Positions 17,088-26,865 of a stretch of 62,427 nt of DNA are shown piece after piece. Source of the DNA: Anaerolineae bacterium (lineage in GTDB: Bacteria; Chloroflexota; Anaerolineae; Aggregatilineales; Phototrophicaceae); contig JAIOHM010000144.1 of the NCBI GenBank assembly GCA_019912965.1, forward strand, positions 1-62,427, in the 5' to 3' direction. Within the stretch, counting starts at the first letter, position 1, and every line of letters starts with the position of its first letter. The notes under the pieces were generated by a model. The model did not search any database. It worked only from the letters and a program-made list of their open reading frames with translations, and had not been told where the DNA came from. A program made the translations under genes and the position numbers.

Positions 17088-17167
17088 TGTGCTGTTTTCT
17101 ATGATTGCTCTCTCACTTACGATCATAGACGACTGTTTTGGATTGTCAAACATAAGGAGCATTCTAA

Positions 17168-18067
17168 ATGCCTCAGATACCATTTTTCTTTGAACTGGAT
17201 GATGATGAAAAAATACCCCTCCCTCTGCTCGTTGCAAAAAAATGGAAGTTTAACTTAACCTGCATTGAGTCTGCTGATGGCTATTTGTATTCAACCCATG
17301 ATTGGATTTATGGCCTCACCAAAACGACCAACGTGCGGGCCATATGGGCTGATTTTAAGCGTCGTACAAATCTGATGGAACTGTTGGCTTCAACCCAACA
17401 GTTGCCCTACAAACATTCAAACGGCAAAACATATCAAATGGATTTTACCACTGATAAAGGACTTTATTTAATTGCACAGCATTTGCGCGTTACTAAATCC
17501 CGCCCTGAACTCGATGAAATTAAGCAATACCTGGCTAAAGCTGGAGTATTTGTTGATGAAGCCCGACTTAATCCAGAGGCCGCTGCCGAAGTATTGGACA
17601 ATGTCGCTTACAACCGCGAATATAACAAACTCCTGGCTGAAGGGTTTTCACCAGATGAAGCTAAAGAATGGCTCGATGTGCGCTTTAAATCCAAAAAGCA
17701 GCGCCGCATCATTACCGCCATTTGGAATATTCGTGGTATCAATACACCTAAAGACTTTGCTGATTTAACCAACCAGATTCACCGCGTCGCGCTTGGGTTG
17801 ACCGCCACTCGCCACAAGCGCCAGTTAGCCGTCAAGGATACACCCCGCAATTACATCTCTGCGGCTGATAACGCCACTATTCAGATCACTGAATTTACGT
17901 CTGGCCTGTTGCATGAACACCGCAACTCGCTTGGCAAACCCGAATTGAGCGAAGATATTGACGATGTGCGCCCAATTATGGATGCTTCCCGCCCCGAAAT
18001 TCAAAAGGCTTTCTCCAAAAAGCCGCGCCGTCTGGGAGAGGGCAGCAAACCTCAACTGCCGAAGTGA
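17168..18067 (+). CDS. BRO-N/DinD-like phage-type protein
   Basis: A 299-residue protein not unlike BRO/antirepressor or DinD proteins of phages and mobile islands. Residues 30-60 (YLYSTHDWIYGLTKTTNVRA then IWADFKRRTN) fit the DNA-binding BRO-N pattern. YNKLLAEGFSPDEAKEWLDV, FKSKKQRRIITAIW and the later QIHRVALGLTATRHK resemble the helical C-terminal domain often fused to it. The end is basic and disordered. AAGGAG precedes the ATG. Lower GC than its surroundings and the divergent small gene suggest transfer. The precise role is not known. Confidence 0.5.
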   Translation: MPQIPFFFELDDDEKIPLPLLVAKKWKFNLTCIESADGYLYSTHDWIYGLTKTTNVRAIWADFKRRTNLMELLASTQQLPYKHSNGKTYQMDFTTDKGLYLIAQHLRVTKSRPELDEIKQYLAKAGVFVDEARLNPEAAAEVLDNVAYNREYNKLLAEGFSPDEAKEWLDVRFKSKKQRRIITAIWNIRGINTPKDFADLTNQIHRVALGLTATRHKRQLAVKDTPRNYISAADNATIQITEFTSGLLHEHRNSLGKPELSEDIDDVRPIMDASRPEIQKAFSKKPRRLGEGSKPQLPK

Positions 18068-18089
18068 AGAAAACCTGCTTGTGAGGGAT

Positions 18090-18875
18090 TTAAACAATCT
18101 GGTTTTTATCCCTCTCAACCCGGTCAATCACAAACTCCACAAAGCGCCGTGCTTCGGGTAGGGTGGCTGCTGGATCATCAATCCCTTCTTGGAATGCCCG
18201 CCGCCACACCAGCGCCCGCTGGATAAGTGCTATCCATTCCGGCATTTCTTCCACAGCCCATGCTGCCGCTTTTTGCTTGGAAACCTGTTCCCCGTGCGTG
18301 TAGGTGTACAACCCCCGGCACATCGTCAAAATCGCGTAGGATTGGTAAGGGCCGTTATCCACATGCTCAATATATTCGCGCCATGCGATCAGATGGGCTT
18401 TTACCGCTTCGATAAATTCGGCCTGCGAAGTTGGGTCAATAATCGTTTCCGGCGGCGGGCCAAAAAGGGTAATGCCTTTGGACTGCACCATATACCAATT
18501 CATCAGCCAATCTTTGCCCGCCTTTTTGATGTTAAAGGGTTCGCCGGGACTGATGACCGCAATCGGGCTGGTCTGCGTCTTGAAGGTTTTCAGCGCATAG
18601 AGCGAAAGATAGGCGATTTCCAGGCGGCCATTCCACCCCGGATGTTTTCGCACTAACGCCTGATGCATCCTGTCGAGGGCGTCAAACGCCGCATCATCCA
18701 GATCATCCGATATTGCCGCCAGCAGATCAATATCGCTGATGTCGGCGTCGAAATCGCCAGTTACCAACGATCCGTACAGGTATAAGCCAACCAATTTGCT
18801 GCCCAAAACCTGCTGCATCTGCGGCAGCAAATCCGTTAGCAAGGCGTTGACATGGGGATGCTCAGTTGGCTGCAC
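18090..18875 (-). CDS. AadA-like nucleotidyltransferase
   Basis: A 261-residue protein like the aminoglycoside (3'')-adenylyltransferase group. The nucleotidyltransferase motif LYLYGSLVTGDFDADISDID gives GS at 35-36 and the DxD metal ligands at 48 and 50. The C-terminal helical domain (GPYQSYAILTMCRGLYTYTH, KQKAAAWAVEEMPEW) matches the AadA/DUF4111 type. Start codon GTG after AGGGA. Chromosomal relatives of AadA are not always resistance enzymes, so streptomycin modification is possible but unproven. Confidence 0.82.
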   Translation of the reverse strand: MQPTEHPHVNALLTDLLPQMQQVLGSKLVGLYLYGSLVTGDFDADISDIDLLAAISDDLDDAAFDALDRMHQALVRKHPGWNGRLEIAYLSLYALKTFKTQTSPIAVISPGEPFNIKKAGKDWLMNWYMVQSKGITLFGPPPETIIDPTSQAEFIEAVKAHLIAWREYIEHVDNGPYQSYAILTMCRGLYTYTHGEQVSKQKAAAWAVEEMPEWIALIQRALVWRRAFQEGIDDPAATLPEARRFVEFVIDRVERDKNQIV

Positions 18876-18983
18876 AGGGTTTATTCCCTTTTCTGACCAG
18901 ACACCGCCACTATTGTACTCCAGCCCTGTAACACTTCTCCCGCCTGCGATACTAAATCAGCAGGAATTATGAGGAGTTGAAAC

Positions 18984-19370
18984 ATGCCAATCATCATCAA
19001 TTGGGATAACCCGGAGCAGAACATCATCCGTCTGGATTATGTGGAATCAATACAGTCGTGGGACGAGTACGACAGCGCAGTAGATGCGGCTTATGAATGG
19101 GCGCAAGCGGTTGAGGGCAGGGTGGATGTTATTCACAATACAGGCCGCATACCCATGCCGTCGGGTTCGGCCTTTCCCCATGTGCAGCGTGCCATGCGGC
19201 TTGCCCCGTCTAATGTTGGAGTATCAGTGGCGATTGTCGATAACAACTTCGTCCGCGCATTGCTGCCCATCATTCTGGGGGCATCAATGGGGCGGAAGTT
19301 TCAATTTGCCCGTTCGCTGGAAGAAGCTCGCCGTCTGGTCGAACGTGGACGCCTACTCAAAAGTGCCTGA
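18984..19370 (+). CDS. Conserved hypothetical protein, possible STAS/SpoIIAA-like fold
   Basis: A 128-residue soluble protein beginning MPIIINWDNPEQNIIRLDYV, with alternating strands and helices (WDEYDSAVDAAYEWAQAVEG, VDVIHNT, VGVSVAIVDN, RSLEEARRLVERGR). The order of elements recalls STAS or SpoIIAA-like domains, but no signature residue confirms this. GAGGAG precedes the ATG. Function unknown. Confidence 0.6.
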   Translation: MPIIINWDNPEQNIIRLDYVESIQSWDEYDSAVDAAYEWAQAVEGRVDVIHNTGRIPMPSGSAFPHVQRAMRLAPSNVGVSVAIVDNNFVRALLPIILGASMGRKFQFARSLEEARRLVERGRLLKSA

Positions 19371-19464
19371 ATCAAAACCGGGGCAGCAGGTTTTTACCCA
19401 CCACCCCGGTCATCCGCCGTCAATTATGTGCCTGTTTAGCTGATAGCTGACGGCAGGCTATCGG

Positions 19465-19920
19465 CTAGTTCTTCGAATGCAGCATCTTGTTGGTCTTGAT
19501 GTTAATGACTTTCGGCTGCGCTTCCGGCAGCTTCGGCAGTGTCAGAGTCAGCACGCCGTTTTCATAATTGGCTTCCACCTTGTCGGCATCAATCGACTGC
19601 GGCAGGGTGACGCTCCGGCTGAACTGCCCGAATGCCCGTTCCTGAATCAGCACCCTTCCATCTTCCGGCAGAGTCGGCTGCGGAATTTCGCCGCTAACCG
19701 TTAGTGTACCATCGTGCATCCGCACATTGATCTGGTCAGCGGTCAGTCCCGGCAGCGAGAGCACAGCGGTATAGGCTGTATCGGTTTCGTGAACGTCAAT
19801 TGCCAGCGAATTACCGTTTACCCCCCAGCCACCGCGCCAGGTATCATCAAACATGCGGTCGAGTGCGCGTTGCATCTCCGCCATTTCACGGAAGGGGTTC
19901 CAGCGAACAATATTTGCCAT
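19465..19920 (-). CDS. Hsp20/alpha-crystallin small heat shock protein
   Basis: A 151-residue ATP-independent chaperone that holds unfolding proteins. It has the amphipathic N-terminus (RWNPFREMAEMQRALDRMFD), the alpha-crystallin core (AYTAVLSLPGLTADQINVRM, GQFSRSVTLPQSIDADKVEA) ending in ENGVLTLTLPK, and the C-terminal anchor-like PKVINIKT. GGAGGA lies before the ATG. No CIRCE element is visible upstream; a GCCATTTGGC palindrome is present in the leader. Confidence 0.93.
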   Translation of the reverse strand: MANIVRWNPFREMAEMQRALDRMFDDTWRGGWGVNGNSLAIDVHETDTAYTAVLSLPGLTADQINVRMHDGTLTVSGEIPQPTLPEDGRVLIQERAFGQFSRSVTLPQSIDADKVEANYENGVLTLTLPKLPEAQPKVINIKTNKMLHSKN

Positions 19921-20028
19921 GATTATCCTCCAGAAAACCTTTAGCCAAATGGCTCGTTCATTCGACTCTAGATATACCGCCGCAGTGTTAGAAAAATATC
20001 GGCGTTTTATCGGAGGAATATAAGAAAT

Positions 20029-21102
20029 CTAATCATTACCGGCTGCTTCCATCTGCCCCTCGCGGAACGGTCGATAAGCCTCCACCCATTCCTGATCGTA
20101 CTCGCGGATGTATGCTTCCGCCTTTTCGACCAGATCGCGGTTGCCCACAATCAGCGGGACGCGCTGGTGCAGCGAGTGCGGTTGGATATCCAGCACATTG
20201 CCGATGCCATCCGAACAATAACCGCCCGCCTGTTCCGCCAGAAAGCCAATCGCCTGCGCCTCGAACATCAAGCGCATTTTGCCATAGGGTTTGCCAGCCT
20301 CTTGCAGATCACCGGGGTAGAAGAACACGCCGCCGCGCAGCAGATTGCGGTGAAAATCCGAAACCAGTGAGCCGATATAGCGGTGTCCCAACGGTTTGCG
20401 CCCCTCACCTTCGATGCCTTGCAGCCATTTGCCATAACGGCGTACCCCCGGCGTCCAGTATTTCTCGTTGCCTGCGTTGGCGCTGTAATACATGGCCTCG
20501 TTTGGAATGCGGATATTTTGATGACTGAGCAGGAATTCGCCCACGCTGGGATCGAGCGTAAAACCATGAACCCCCTGTCCGGTGCTGTACACCATCATGG
20601 TGCTGCTGCCGTAAATGACATAGCCCGCCGCTGCCAGATTCCGCCCCGGTTGCAGAATATCTTCCGGTGCACCCCGTTCACTGGTGGAGACTTTCCGGTG
20701 AATCGCAAAAATCGTCCCCACCGATACGTTCACATCAATATTGGAAGAACCGTCCAGCGGGTCATAGAGCAGCACATATTTGCCCGTGTCGAAGTGCGGC
20801 GGAATCTGGATGATGTCCTCGTGTTCTTCGGAGGCCATCGCACATAAACGTCCGGTGTGGTCGTTGATCTTAAAAATAGTTTCGTCTGCAAAAATGTCTA
20901 ATTTCTGCTGCTGTTCCCCGTAAACATTGTGATCGTCAGATGCCCCCAGAATACCCACCAGACCTGCGCGTGTCGTCTCGCGGGCGATGATTTTGGCTGC
21001 CAGCGCCATATCGTAGAGCAGTTGGGTGAAGACGCCCGTCGCGCCGGGGTAGCGTTTCTGCTGTTCCAGAATATGCCGTTCAATCGTCACAATGCTTGCC
21101 AT
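20029..21102 (-). CDS. fbp: Fructose-1,6-bisphosphatase class I
   Basis: A 357-residue gluconeogenic enzyme removing the 1-phosphate of fructose 1,6-bisphosphate. The metal-binding motif [20 protein letters not shown] is intact, SEEHED lies before it, and [19 protein letters not shown] and [20 protein letters not shown] are typical of class I enzymes. The start at 21102 has AGGAG eight bases upstream; 21141 adds 13 non-family residues. Confidence 0.95.
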   Translation of the reverse strand: MASIVTIERHILEQQKRYPGATGVFTQLLYDMALAAKIIARETTRAGLVGILGASDDHNVYGEQQQKLDIFADETIFKINDHTGRLCAMASEEHEDIIQIPPHFDTGKYVLLYDPLDGSSNIDVNVSVGTIFAIHRKVSTSERGAPEDILQPGRNLAAAGYVIYGSSTMMVYSTGQGVHGFTLDPSVGEFLLSHQNIRIPNEAMYYSANAGNEKYWTPGVRRYGKWLQGIEGEGRKPLGHRYIGSLVSDFHRNLLRGGVFFYPGDLQEAGKPYGKMRLMFEAQAIGFLAEQAGGYCSDGIGNVLDIQPHSLHQRVPLIVGNRDLVEKAEAYIREYDQEWVEAYRPFREGQMEAAGND

Positions 21103-21289
21103 CGTTTGTACTCCTGCTAAAACCATAGGCAGAATGTTCATTCCGCCTAATTATGATTACGAATTTGTTGTGCAAGATTTACGATAGCGGCCTAAACTTG
21201 GCCTAACGCCATCGGTTGTATCCTCGGCGTGGATCACCGACTCCAGTTATAATAAATAGTAACTTTCCCATAAACTGAGGGCGAAAGCC

Positions 21290-22336
21290 ATGACAACCGA
21301 TACACTGCAACAAGCGCATGAAGCCCTGAATGAGGGTGATCTTGCAACTGCCCAAAATCTCTACGAAGACTTGATGAAATCCTCGTCTGTACCGCTGGAA
21401 ATCGCCGCTGCTTTGGGGGGGCTGGGTGTGATTGCTTACCATCACAGTAATTATGAATCGGCTGTTGACTACTATACCCGGAGTTTGGCACTTTATCGGC
21501 AGCAGCACAACCCAGCTAAGGTCGCGGGTATGCTCATCAATCTGGGCGCGGTTGCCTTGCAGCAGGGCTTTTACGATCAGGCGTTGGGTTATCTCGAAGA
21601 AAGTATAACGATTTCCCGTGCCGAAAATGACCTGTTTAAAATGGCGCTGGGTTTCAATTTGATGGGTGGGATTGTTTCGCGTCAGGGTGATCTTGAAAGC
21701 GCTCGCCGCTACGCCACAGAAGCCATACAGGTCTATCGTCAGCTTGGACAGGACGAACAGCTTGCCGCTACCCTCGGCAATCTTGCGATCACGCTGCTGG
21801 CATTGGGCGAACATCAAGCCGCCGCCCAACATCTGGACGAAAGCATTCAGCTTGCCCGACAACTCAATGAGCCGCATTTGCTTGCCAGTAGTCTGGCGAA
21901 GATGGGGCAGGTTGCCCTGAACCAGAAAGATTACCCGGCTGCCCGCAGCTATCTTGAAGAGAGTTTAACCCTGCGCCAGAAAGTGGATGACCGCCGTCAC
22001 ATAATCGACAGCCTGAGTCTGCTGGTGCTGGCTGTGCTGGATGACGAGCAGCAGTCGCGTGATTATTTGAAGGATGCGCTGCAATATGCACTGGAGGTGG
22101 ATGCCGACTCAGCCAAGCTGGAATCGGTCATGAGCGCAGCTTATTTTTATGCAAAAATGGGGCAGCGGGAGCGGGCGGCAGAATTGGCCTCAATCGTGGA
22201 GAATCATCCTGCCATGCCGGATTTCATGCGCCCACTGTATATCCAACCATTGGTTGCTCAATTCAACCTGAATATCCAGCCAGCCCCATCAACCGATTTA
22301 CAACCCGTAATACAAACCTTGCTCAATGCACTTTGA
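21290..22336 (+). CDS. Tetratricopeptide repeat protein
   Basis: A 348-residue soluble protein built of about seven or eight TPR units (for example ESAVDYYTRSLALYRQQHNP, DQALGYLEESITISRAENDL, AAAQHLDESIQLARQLNEPH, PAARSYLEESLTLRQKVDDR). TPR arrays mediate protein contacts; the arrangement resembles MalT- or AfsR-type sensor arrays but no effector domain is attached. A TATAAT lies 37 bases before the start, with two GGCCTAA repeats further upstream. Partner unknown. Confidence 0.85.
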   Translation: MTTDTLQQAHEALNEGDLATAQNLYEDLMKSSSVPLEIAAALGGLGVIAYHHSNYESAVDYYTRSLALYRQQHNPAKVAGMLINLGAVALQQGFYDQALGYLEESITISRAENDLFKMALGFNLMGGIVSRQGDLESARRYATEAIQVYRQLGQDEQLAATLGNLAITLLALGEHQAAAQHLDESIQLARQLNEPHLLASSLAKMGQVALNQKDYPAARSYLEESLTLRQKVDDRRHIIDSLSLLVLAVLDDEQQSRDYLKDALQYALEVDADSAKLESVMSAAYFYAKMGQRERAAELASIVENHPAMPDFMRPLYIQPLVAQFNLNIQPAPSTDLQPVIQTLLNAL

Positions 22337-22379
22337 TCGAATAAGTCACCCTGCTGCGTAGCTTGTTGTTCAGGAGTGT

Positions 22380-22919
22380 CTAAAGTATGCTGTTTTGACA
22401 GAAAAATTCTAGGAGTTGATAAGGGTCTAAAAACAATTCAGATGAGTCAATCAAGCCAGCACTGGCACAGCAGTTACCAAAGCTATCCAAAACTGCCGCA
22501 GAAGGGTGTATTTGGTGAGAGAAAAGGATTTCTTCGGGAAATTCTTCCATCAATATGCTAAGGCTAATGAAGCTAATTTCTCGCTTCGACAGATGATTAT
22601 CTCCTGATTGTTCACTAATGCTGTTTAGTCGCTTGTAAAAACTTTGGTTGTGAGCGGATTGAGTTTGGCTTACCCATTGATGGAAGTATTCAATGCCCAC
22701 ATCTCGATAATGTTTCCCTGAAAGTCGATAGGCTGTCAATGGAGGATCATCAATCTCACACCGAAAAAATCTAAAAAGCTCTTGCCCTATCACTTCTAGG
22801 ATTGCATGGTTTGTGGCTGTTTTTTGATGGGTCAAGACGCTCAAAAAGGTGCGATTTGATTCAGTATCAGCAATAGCCTGATAAATATATTGTCTCAAAA
22901 TTTCATTTGGTGTTCCCAT
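22380..22919 (-). CDS. Hypothetical protein
   Basis: A 179-residue soluble, mostly helical protein with no family I recognise (start GTPNEILRQYIYQAIADTES, later SKREISFISLSILMEEFPEE, end LLEFFCQNSIL). It is AT-richer than neighbouring genes, suggesting later acquisition. The start is uncertain: ATGs at 22919 and 22934 and a TTG at 22964 are all possible and none has a strong ribosome site. It ends tail-to-tail with the TPR gene. Confidence 0.5.
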   Translation of the reverse strand: MGTPNEILRQYIYQAIADTESNRTFLSVLTHQKTATNHAILEVIGQELFRFFRCEIDDPPLTAYRLSGKHYRDVGIEYFHQWVSQTQSAHNQSFYKRLNSISEQSGDNHLSKREISFISLSILMEEFPEEILFSHQIHPSAAVLDSFGNCCASAGLIDSSELFLDPYQLLEFFCQNSIL

Positions 22920-23006
22920 ATTGTTATTTCCCATTCTGCGCGGAGAGAACCCAATTGTCACCAATATTCAAAAGACACCAAGTGTGTCTTGGCGGTTTAA
23001 ATAAAA

Positions 23007-23037
23007 AGCCCTTCCCCATAATTGAAGAAGGGCTGAG
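23007..23037 (-). terminator. Terminator after the HerA-like gene
   Basis: On the minus strand a hairpin with arms AGCCCTTC and GAAGGGCT is followed by a T-rich stretch (TTTTTAT) beginning about ten bases after the ATPase stop codon. A standard intrinsic terminator. Confidence 0.75.
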
Positions 23038-23046
23038 ATCAAAGGG

Positions 23047-25782
23047 TTAATAGAAGCCCTGCAACAGCACCGGTTGGCCGTTCAGCTCTACGTAGTAGTA
23101 CGGTATCCAGCCGATGCCGAATAACTCGGTCTGAATATCCTTTTTGTAGGGCGTAATCACGTAAGGCTGCATCTCGGCAACCACCTTCGCCCACCGCTCG
23201 TTGACCACCGCGATTTCCTGCTCGAACCGTTCTTGCAGGTCTGCAAGCTGTCCTTCCAGTTCCAGAATCACCTGTTCGCTCTCGGTCAAATCTTCGCTGG
23301 CCTGCCGTCGCTGGCGGGTGGCGCGACTGCTGCGCGAAAGCGTGTAGGTGGTACGCCCTTTGAACAGGCTCAGGAGGGCTTCACCTTTCGTGAACAGTTC
23401 TTCACGTTTCCGGTCGGCTACTTCTTTCTTCTCGGCTTGGAGTTCGCGCTCTTTCTTACGCAGTTGTTCTTCTGCCTTGTCCATCAGCTTTTCATACTTC
23501 TGCGCGATCAGGTCAACTTCGGCATCCCGTTTTTCGCGGGCGGCCTGCTGCACCTGTGCATGGAACTCGCTTTCCTGTGCATCCGGGGCACCGTAAATAC
23601 CCAGCGTTGGATTAAACGGCACTTGCAGGCGGGCGGTGTTATACAGCATATCCACCAGTTCCCCGCGTAAAGCGGTCAATCGTTTGGCATCCGTCAGCCC
23701 CGGCGAAAGATCACCGAAAATCGCTGCGCCTGTTGGTTGGCTGGAAACCGTTTTGGGATCAACCGGATTGGCCTGAAACTGTTCCCAATGCACCAGCCCG
23801 GAACGTTCCAGATCGGGAACATGGAAGGCATAAACCCGGTGACTATAAACCTGTGTTTTCCGGTCTTGATAGCGAACTGCTGCTTGTGCCAGCAGCATCG
23901 GACGGTAAGCCAGCGATGAGGCACCCATACCCGTCAGCACCACCCGTGTTTGCTGCTGATAGTAATCAATGGCTTGCTGATTGCTCACTGAAGGCGGCAG
24001 GAAATACTGGGGTGTTGACGAAGGCAGCGGCGGCTGGTTAGCAGAGAATCCGGTTGGCGCTGCCGGGCCACGCACCGTCATCTGCGAATTTTGCGTCATC
24101 ATTTGCGTCAGGTTAGCCTGCGCGGGCGGGAGGGTTGCTTGCTGTGTCCAACCCGGTTGTACACCAACTTCCGGCAGCGGCGGAGCAGATTGCGTGCTGA
24201 ATCCCGGCAGCGTAGACGGCGGGGCGAATCCCGGCGGGGCAGGGGGCATCGCCTGCGTTCCGGGCAGCGGTGGCAGTGCCATACTGGCCTGTGTAAAACC
24301 ACTGACCGCGCCATAACCGCCCGTTTGTTGCGGGGCACTTGCAGCTATTTTTGCCATCAATTCCGCCCGCTGTCCGGCCATCAGGAACTGCACCTGCTGG
24401 CGCGTCAGCGGCCCGCGCAGATAGCTCATCGCCCAGCGGGTATGCACCAGCGCTGGCCCTGCCGTATCGTGGACGTTGTGCATCAGGAACACGCGCGGCT
24501 CAATATCCGAAATCAGGCGGTCAATATCTTTCAGATTCAGGTTGTTGTCGGCGGTCGCCAGTGCCTCCAACCCGGACATCACTTTCGCTTTGTCGTTGGC
24601 GGATTGCAATCGTCCGATGAACCATGTTCCGGCATTGCTCAAGCCCTTATAATCCAGATCGCCGGGATTCTGAGTCGCCAGAATCAACCCCAAACCGAAA
24701 GCGCGCGCCTGTTTGAGCAGTCGTAAAATCGGCTCTTTCGTCGGCGGGCGGAACGGATGTGGCGGGAAGTAACCAAACATTTCGTCGATATACAGCAGCG
24801 CCCGCAGGCTGGTTGTACCGCTTTGCTGGCGCATCCACCCCAGCATGTTTTCCAGCAGCAGCGTAATGATGAACTGCCGTTCAGCCTCGTTCAAATGCGC
24901 GATGTAGAAAATCGAAACGCGCGCCCGACCATTCGGCTGATACAGCAGGCTTTGAATATCCAGCGGCTCACCCTGAGTCCACGACTGGAACGACGGTGCG
25001 GCGATGATGTTGTTCAGTTCCATCGCCAGTTTGGTACGCGCTTTCTCGGACATATACGAATCCAGATCAAGCACACCTAGTTTGTTGAACGGCGGCTTTT
25101 GCACCTGAATGATGATGTCCTCCATCGTCATGCTGATGCCGCGCTGCCAGTTGTACTCAAAGATGTTGGAGATCAGAACGTGTTCTTTATCTTTTACCGG
25201 TTCGACATTTTTGCCGATGAGTGCCAGCAGTGCCGTTACGATGCCGCTGATCTTCTCGCGAATGCCTTCTTCGTTGCCTGCCCATCCTTCTTTCGGGGCG
25301 GCCAGCGAAGCCAGAATGCTGATCGGCAGACCCGCGTCCGAACCCGGTGTATAAATGCTGTATTGGGCGATGCCCTTCAGCCAGCGTATACGGTCGGGCA
25401 CAATGCCCCAACTGCCCAATCCGTCCCGCCAGCGGGAAGCCACATCGGCGGCATACGTCGGCATATCCAGTCCAGCCCGTCGCGCGTCGTCCGGGTTTAC
25501 CCAGGGCTGAAAATCCTCCGGGCGTAAATCTGGGAAGGTCAGCAGCAGATTGGTGATGTCGCCTTTGGGGTCGATGATAATGGCCGGAATATTATCCAGA
25601 ATGGCTTCTTCCAGCATGGTGATGCACAACCCGGTTTTACCGCTGCCCGTCATGCCGACTACGACTGCGTGTGTCACCAGATCGCGTGCGTCGTAATACA
25701 CCACGTCTTCCAGCAGCTTACGTTCCGTCGTGTCGAAACGGCGTCCCAAATAAAAATTAGTCGGCGCTTCAATAAAGGGCAT
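23047..25782 (-). CDS. HerA-like ATP-binding protein (DUF87 type)
   Basis: A 911-residue ATPase of the HerA/FtsK/VirB4 superfamily. Walker A VVGMTGSGKTG is at 41-51 (K49), Walker B ALLYIDEMFGYF is near 330, and a later GLGLILATQNPGDLDY has the sensor-like glutamine. About residues 490-600 form a Pro/Gln-rich linker. The C-terminal 250 residues include a long coiled coil (KRDAEVDLIAQKYEKLMDKA onward) ending in a small globular domain. Related proteins pump DNA or remodel membranes; no NurA partner is beside it, so the role is open. Good ribosome site (GGGAGG). Confidence 0.85.
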   Translation of the reverse strand: MPFIEAPTNFYLGRRFDTTERKLLEDVVYYDARDLVTHAVVVGMTGSGKTGLCITMLEEAILDNIPAIIIDPKGDITNLLLTFPDLRPEDFQPWVNPDDARRAGLDMPTYAADVASRWRDGLGSWGIVPDRIRWLKGIAQYSIYTPGSDAGLPISILASLAAPKEGWAGNEEGIREKISGIVTALLALIGKNVEPVKDKEHVLISNIFEYNWQRGISMTMEDIIIQVQKPPFNKLGVLDLDSYMSEKARTKLAMELNNIIAAPSFQSWTQGEPLDIQSLLYQPNGRARVSIFYIAHLNEAERQFIITLLLENMLGWMRQQSGTTSLRALLYIDEMFGYFPPHPFRPPTKEPILRLLKQARAFGLGLILATQNPGDLDYKGLSNAGTWFIGRLQSANDKAKVMSGLEALATADNNLNLKDIDRLISDIEPRVFLMHNVHDTAGPALVHTRWAMSYLRGPLTRQQVQFLMAGQRAELMAKIAASAPQQTGGYGAVSGFTQASMALPPLPGTQAMPPAPPGFAPPSTLPGFSTQSAPPLPEVGVQPGWTQQATLPPAQANLTQMMTQNSQMTVRGPAAPTGFSANQPPLPSSTPQYFLPPSVSNQQAIDYYQQQTRVVLTGMGASSLAYRPMLLAQAAVRYQDRKTQVYSHRVYAFHVPDLERSGLVHWEQFQANPVDPKTVSSQPTGAAIFGDLSPGLTDAKRLTALRGELVDMLYNTARLQVPFNPTLGIYGAPDAQESEFHAQVQQAAREKRDAEVDLIAQKYEKLMDKAEEQLRKKERELQAEKKEVADRKREELFTKGEALLSLFKGRTTYTLSRSSRATRQRRQASEDLTESEQVILELEGQLADLQERFEQEIAVVNERWAKVVAEMQPYVITPYKKDIQTELFGIGWIPYYYVELNGQPVLLQGFY

Positions 25783-25965
25783 TTTGATGACCTCCCAGAG
25801 TTTTACTGCATTAAGGATAGCACATTCGGTCTAACCCTGCCCGCCAGCGTTTAGGGGTTCTGGCGCTGAGATTCAATTATAGCAAACTGCGAGATGTATG
25901 GATGGTTATTGACTTTTAGTGTGACCTAAAATTAGACTTAGATTATCTAAATTAAAAGGGCAATC

Positions 25966-26619
25966 ATGACCATTCGATACGATCTCGATCAACAGAAAGC
26001 CTTGCTCAAAGGCCATGACCGTTTGATGCGTTACGGCCTGAAGCTGATGCAGTCGCGTTATGGCGATACATTGGCGCAAACTTTTATGGCCGAATCACGA
26101 ACCGAATTTGAAAGCCTCATTCCGCATATCCCCTATATCGGCGGGCGTGATAATCCGCTGACCGATACGCTGGTACAGATGACCAGTTTGCTGGCCCTGT
26201 ACCGCGTGATGAAACATTATGACTATCCGGTGGATGAAATTGGTGATCTGGCGCAGGCGATGGCGACCAACCAGATTGAGCAGTTCCCGCGTGCCATCCG
26301 GCATTTGATCGGACGCATTTATATGACGCGCTTGTGGCGACGCCGAACCGCGAAAAAAGCGCAGCAATCGCAAACCGCCCCTTATCCCGGTAACTTTGTT
26401 TATGAAGTGGTGGAAGGCGACGGAAAGGACTTTGAATGGGGCGTCAATTATCTGGAATGTGGAGTCGTCAAATTCTTCCACAGTCAGGATGCTGATGAAT
26501 TCTCGCCCTATATGTGCCTCATCGACTTCCTGATTTTTCCGGGCATGGGCATTGAACTGGAGCGTCATGGCACGATTGCCAACGGCTGTTCACATTGCGA
26601 ATTCCGGTTCAGGAAATAG
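25966..26619 (+). CDS. L-2-amino-thiazoline-4-carboxylic acid hydrolase family protein
   Basis: A 217-residue protein resembling the ATC hydrolase family (first known from cysteine synthesis in Pseudomonas), helical N-terminus and a C-terminal alpha/beta domain ending in GCSHCEFRF with a CxxC pair, and MCLIDFLIFPGMGIELERHG typical of the family. Most members are not tested enzymes. Upstream, TTGACT with TAGACT 18 bases later is a fair promoter, and TTAGATTATCTAA forms a small palindrome. Confidence 0.75.
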   Translation: MTIRYDLDQQKALLKGHDRLMRYGLKLMQSRYGDTLAQTFMAESRTEFESLIPHIPYIGGRDNPLTDTLVQMTSLLALYRVMKHYDYPVDEIGDLAQAMATNQIEQFPRAIRHLIGRIYMTRLWRRRTAKKAQQSQTAPYPGNFVYEVVEGDGKDFEWGVNYLECGVVKFFHSQDADEFSPYMCLIDFLIFPGMGIELERHGTIANGCSHCEFRFRK

Positions 26620-26706
26620 TTCGGCTCATCATTTTAAGCAGCAGACCTGCCTTTGTATCAGGTTGTTCGGAACTTTTGTTCTTCTGTTCCCATTTCGTGT
26701 TAAAAT

Positions 26707-26857
26707 GGTAGCACTACACTAAACGGTGGAGACGCATTTGCCGCTAAAAAGGGCAACTATATGATCTGTAGTGGTCTTTAAAGCCCCTCTCCGGTACGGG
26801 GAGGGGTTTGGGGTGGGGTAAAAATCCTCGCCCTCCACTACTTAATGCAGTCCTACC
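26707..26857. repeat. MITE-like element B, copy 1
   Basis: 151 bp with imperfect 23-bp terminal inverted repeats (GGTAGCACTACACTAAACGG at the left; the complement of GGTAGGACTGCATTAAGTAG at the right). TAAAAT precedes it and follows it, as expected for a target duplication. The centre is a family-1 palindrome. Its inner part (GGAGACGCATTTG and TGTAGTGGTCTTTAAAGCCC) is nearly identical to the copy at 34013. Confidence 0.8.
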
Positions 26858-26865
26858 GCTAAAAT

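Noticed and set aside
18090..18875. Certain streptomycin/spectinomycin resistance gene
   Set aside because: Fold and motifs match AadA-like enzymes, but there is no integron or mobile context and distant chromosomal relatives have other roles, so only the fold is claimed.
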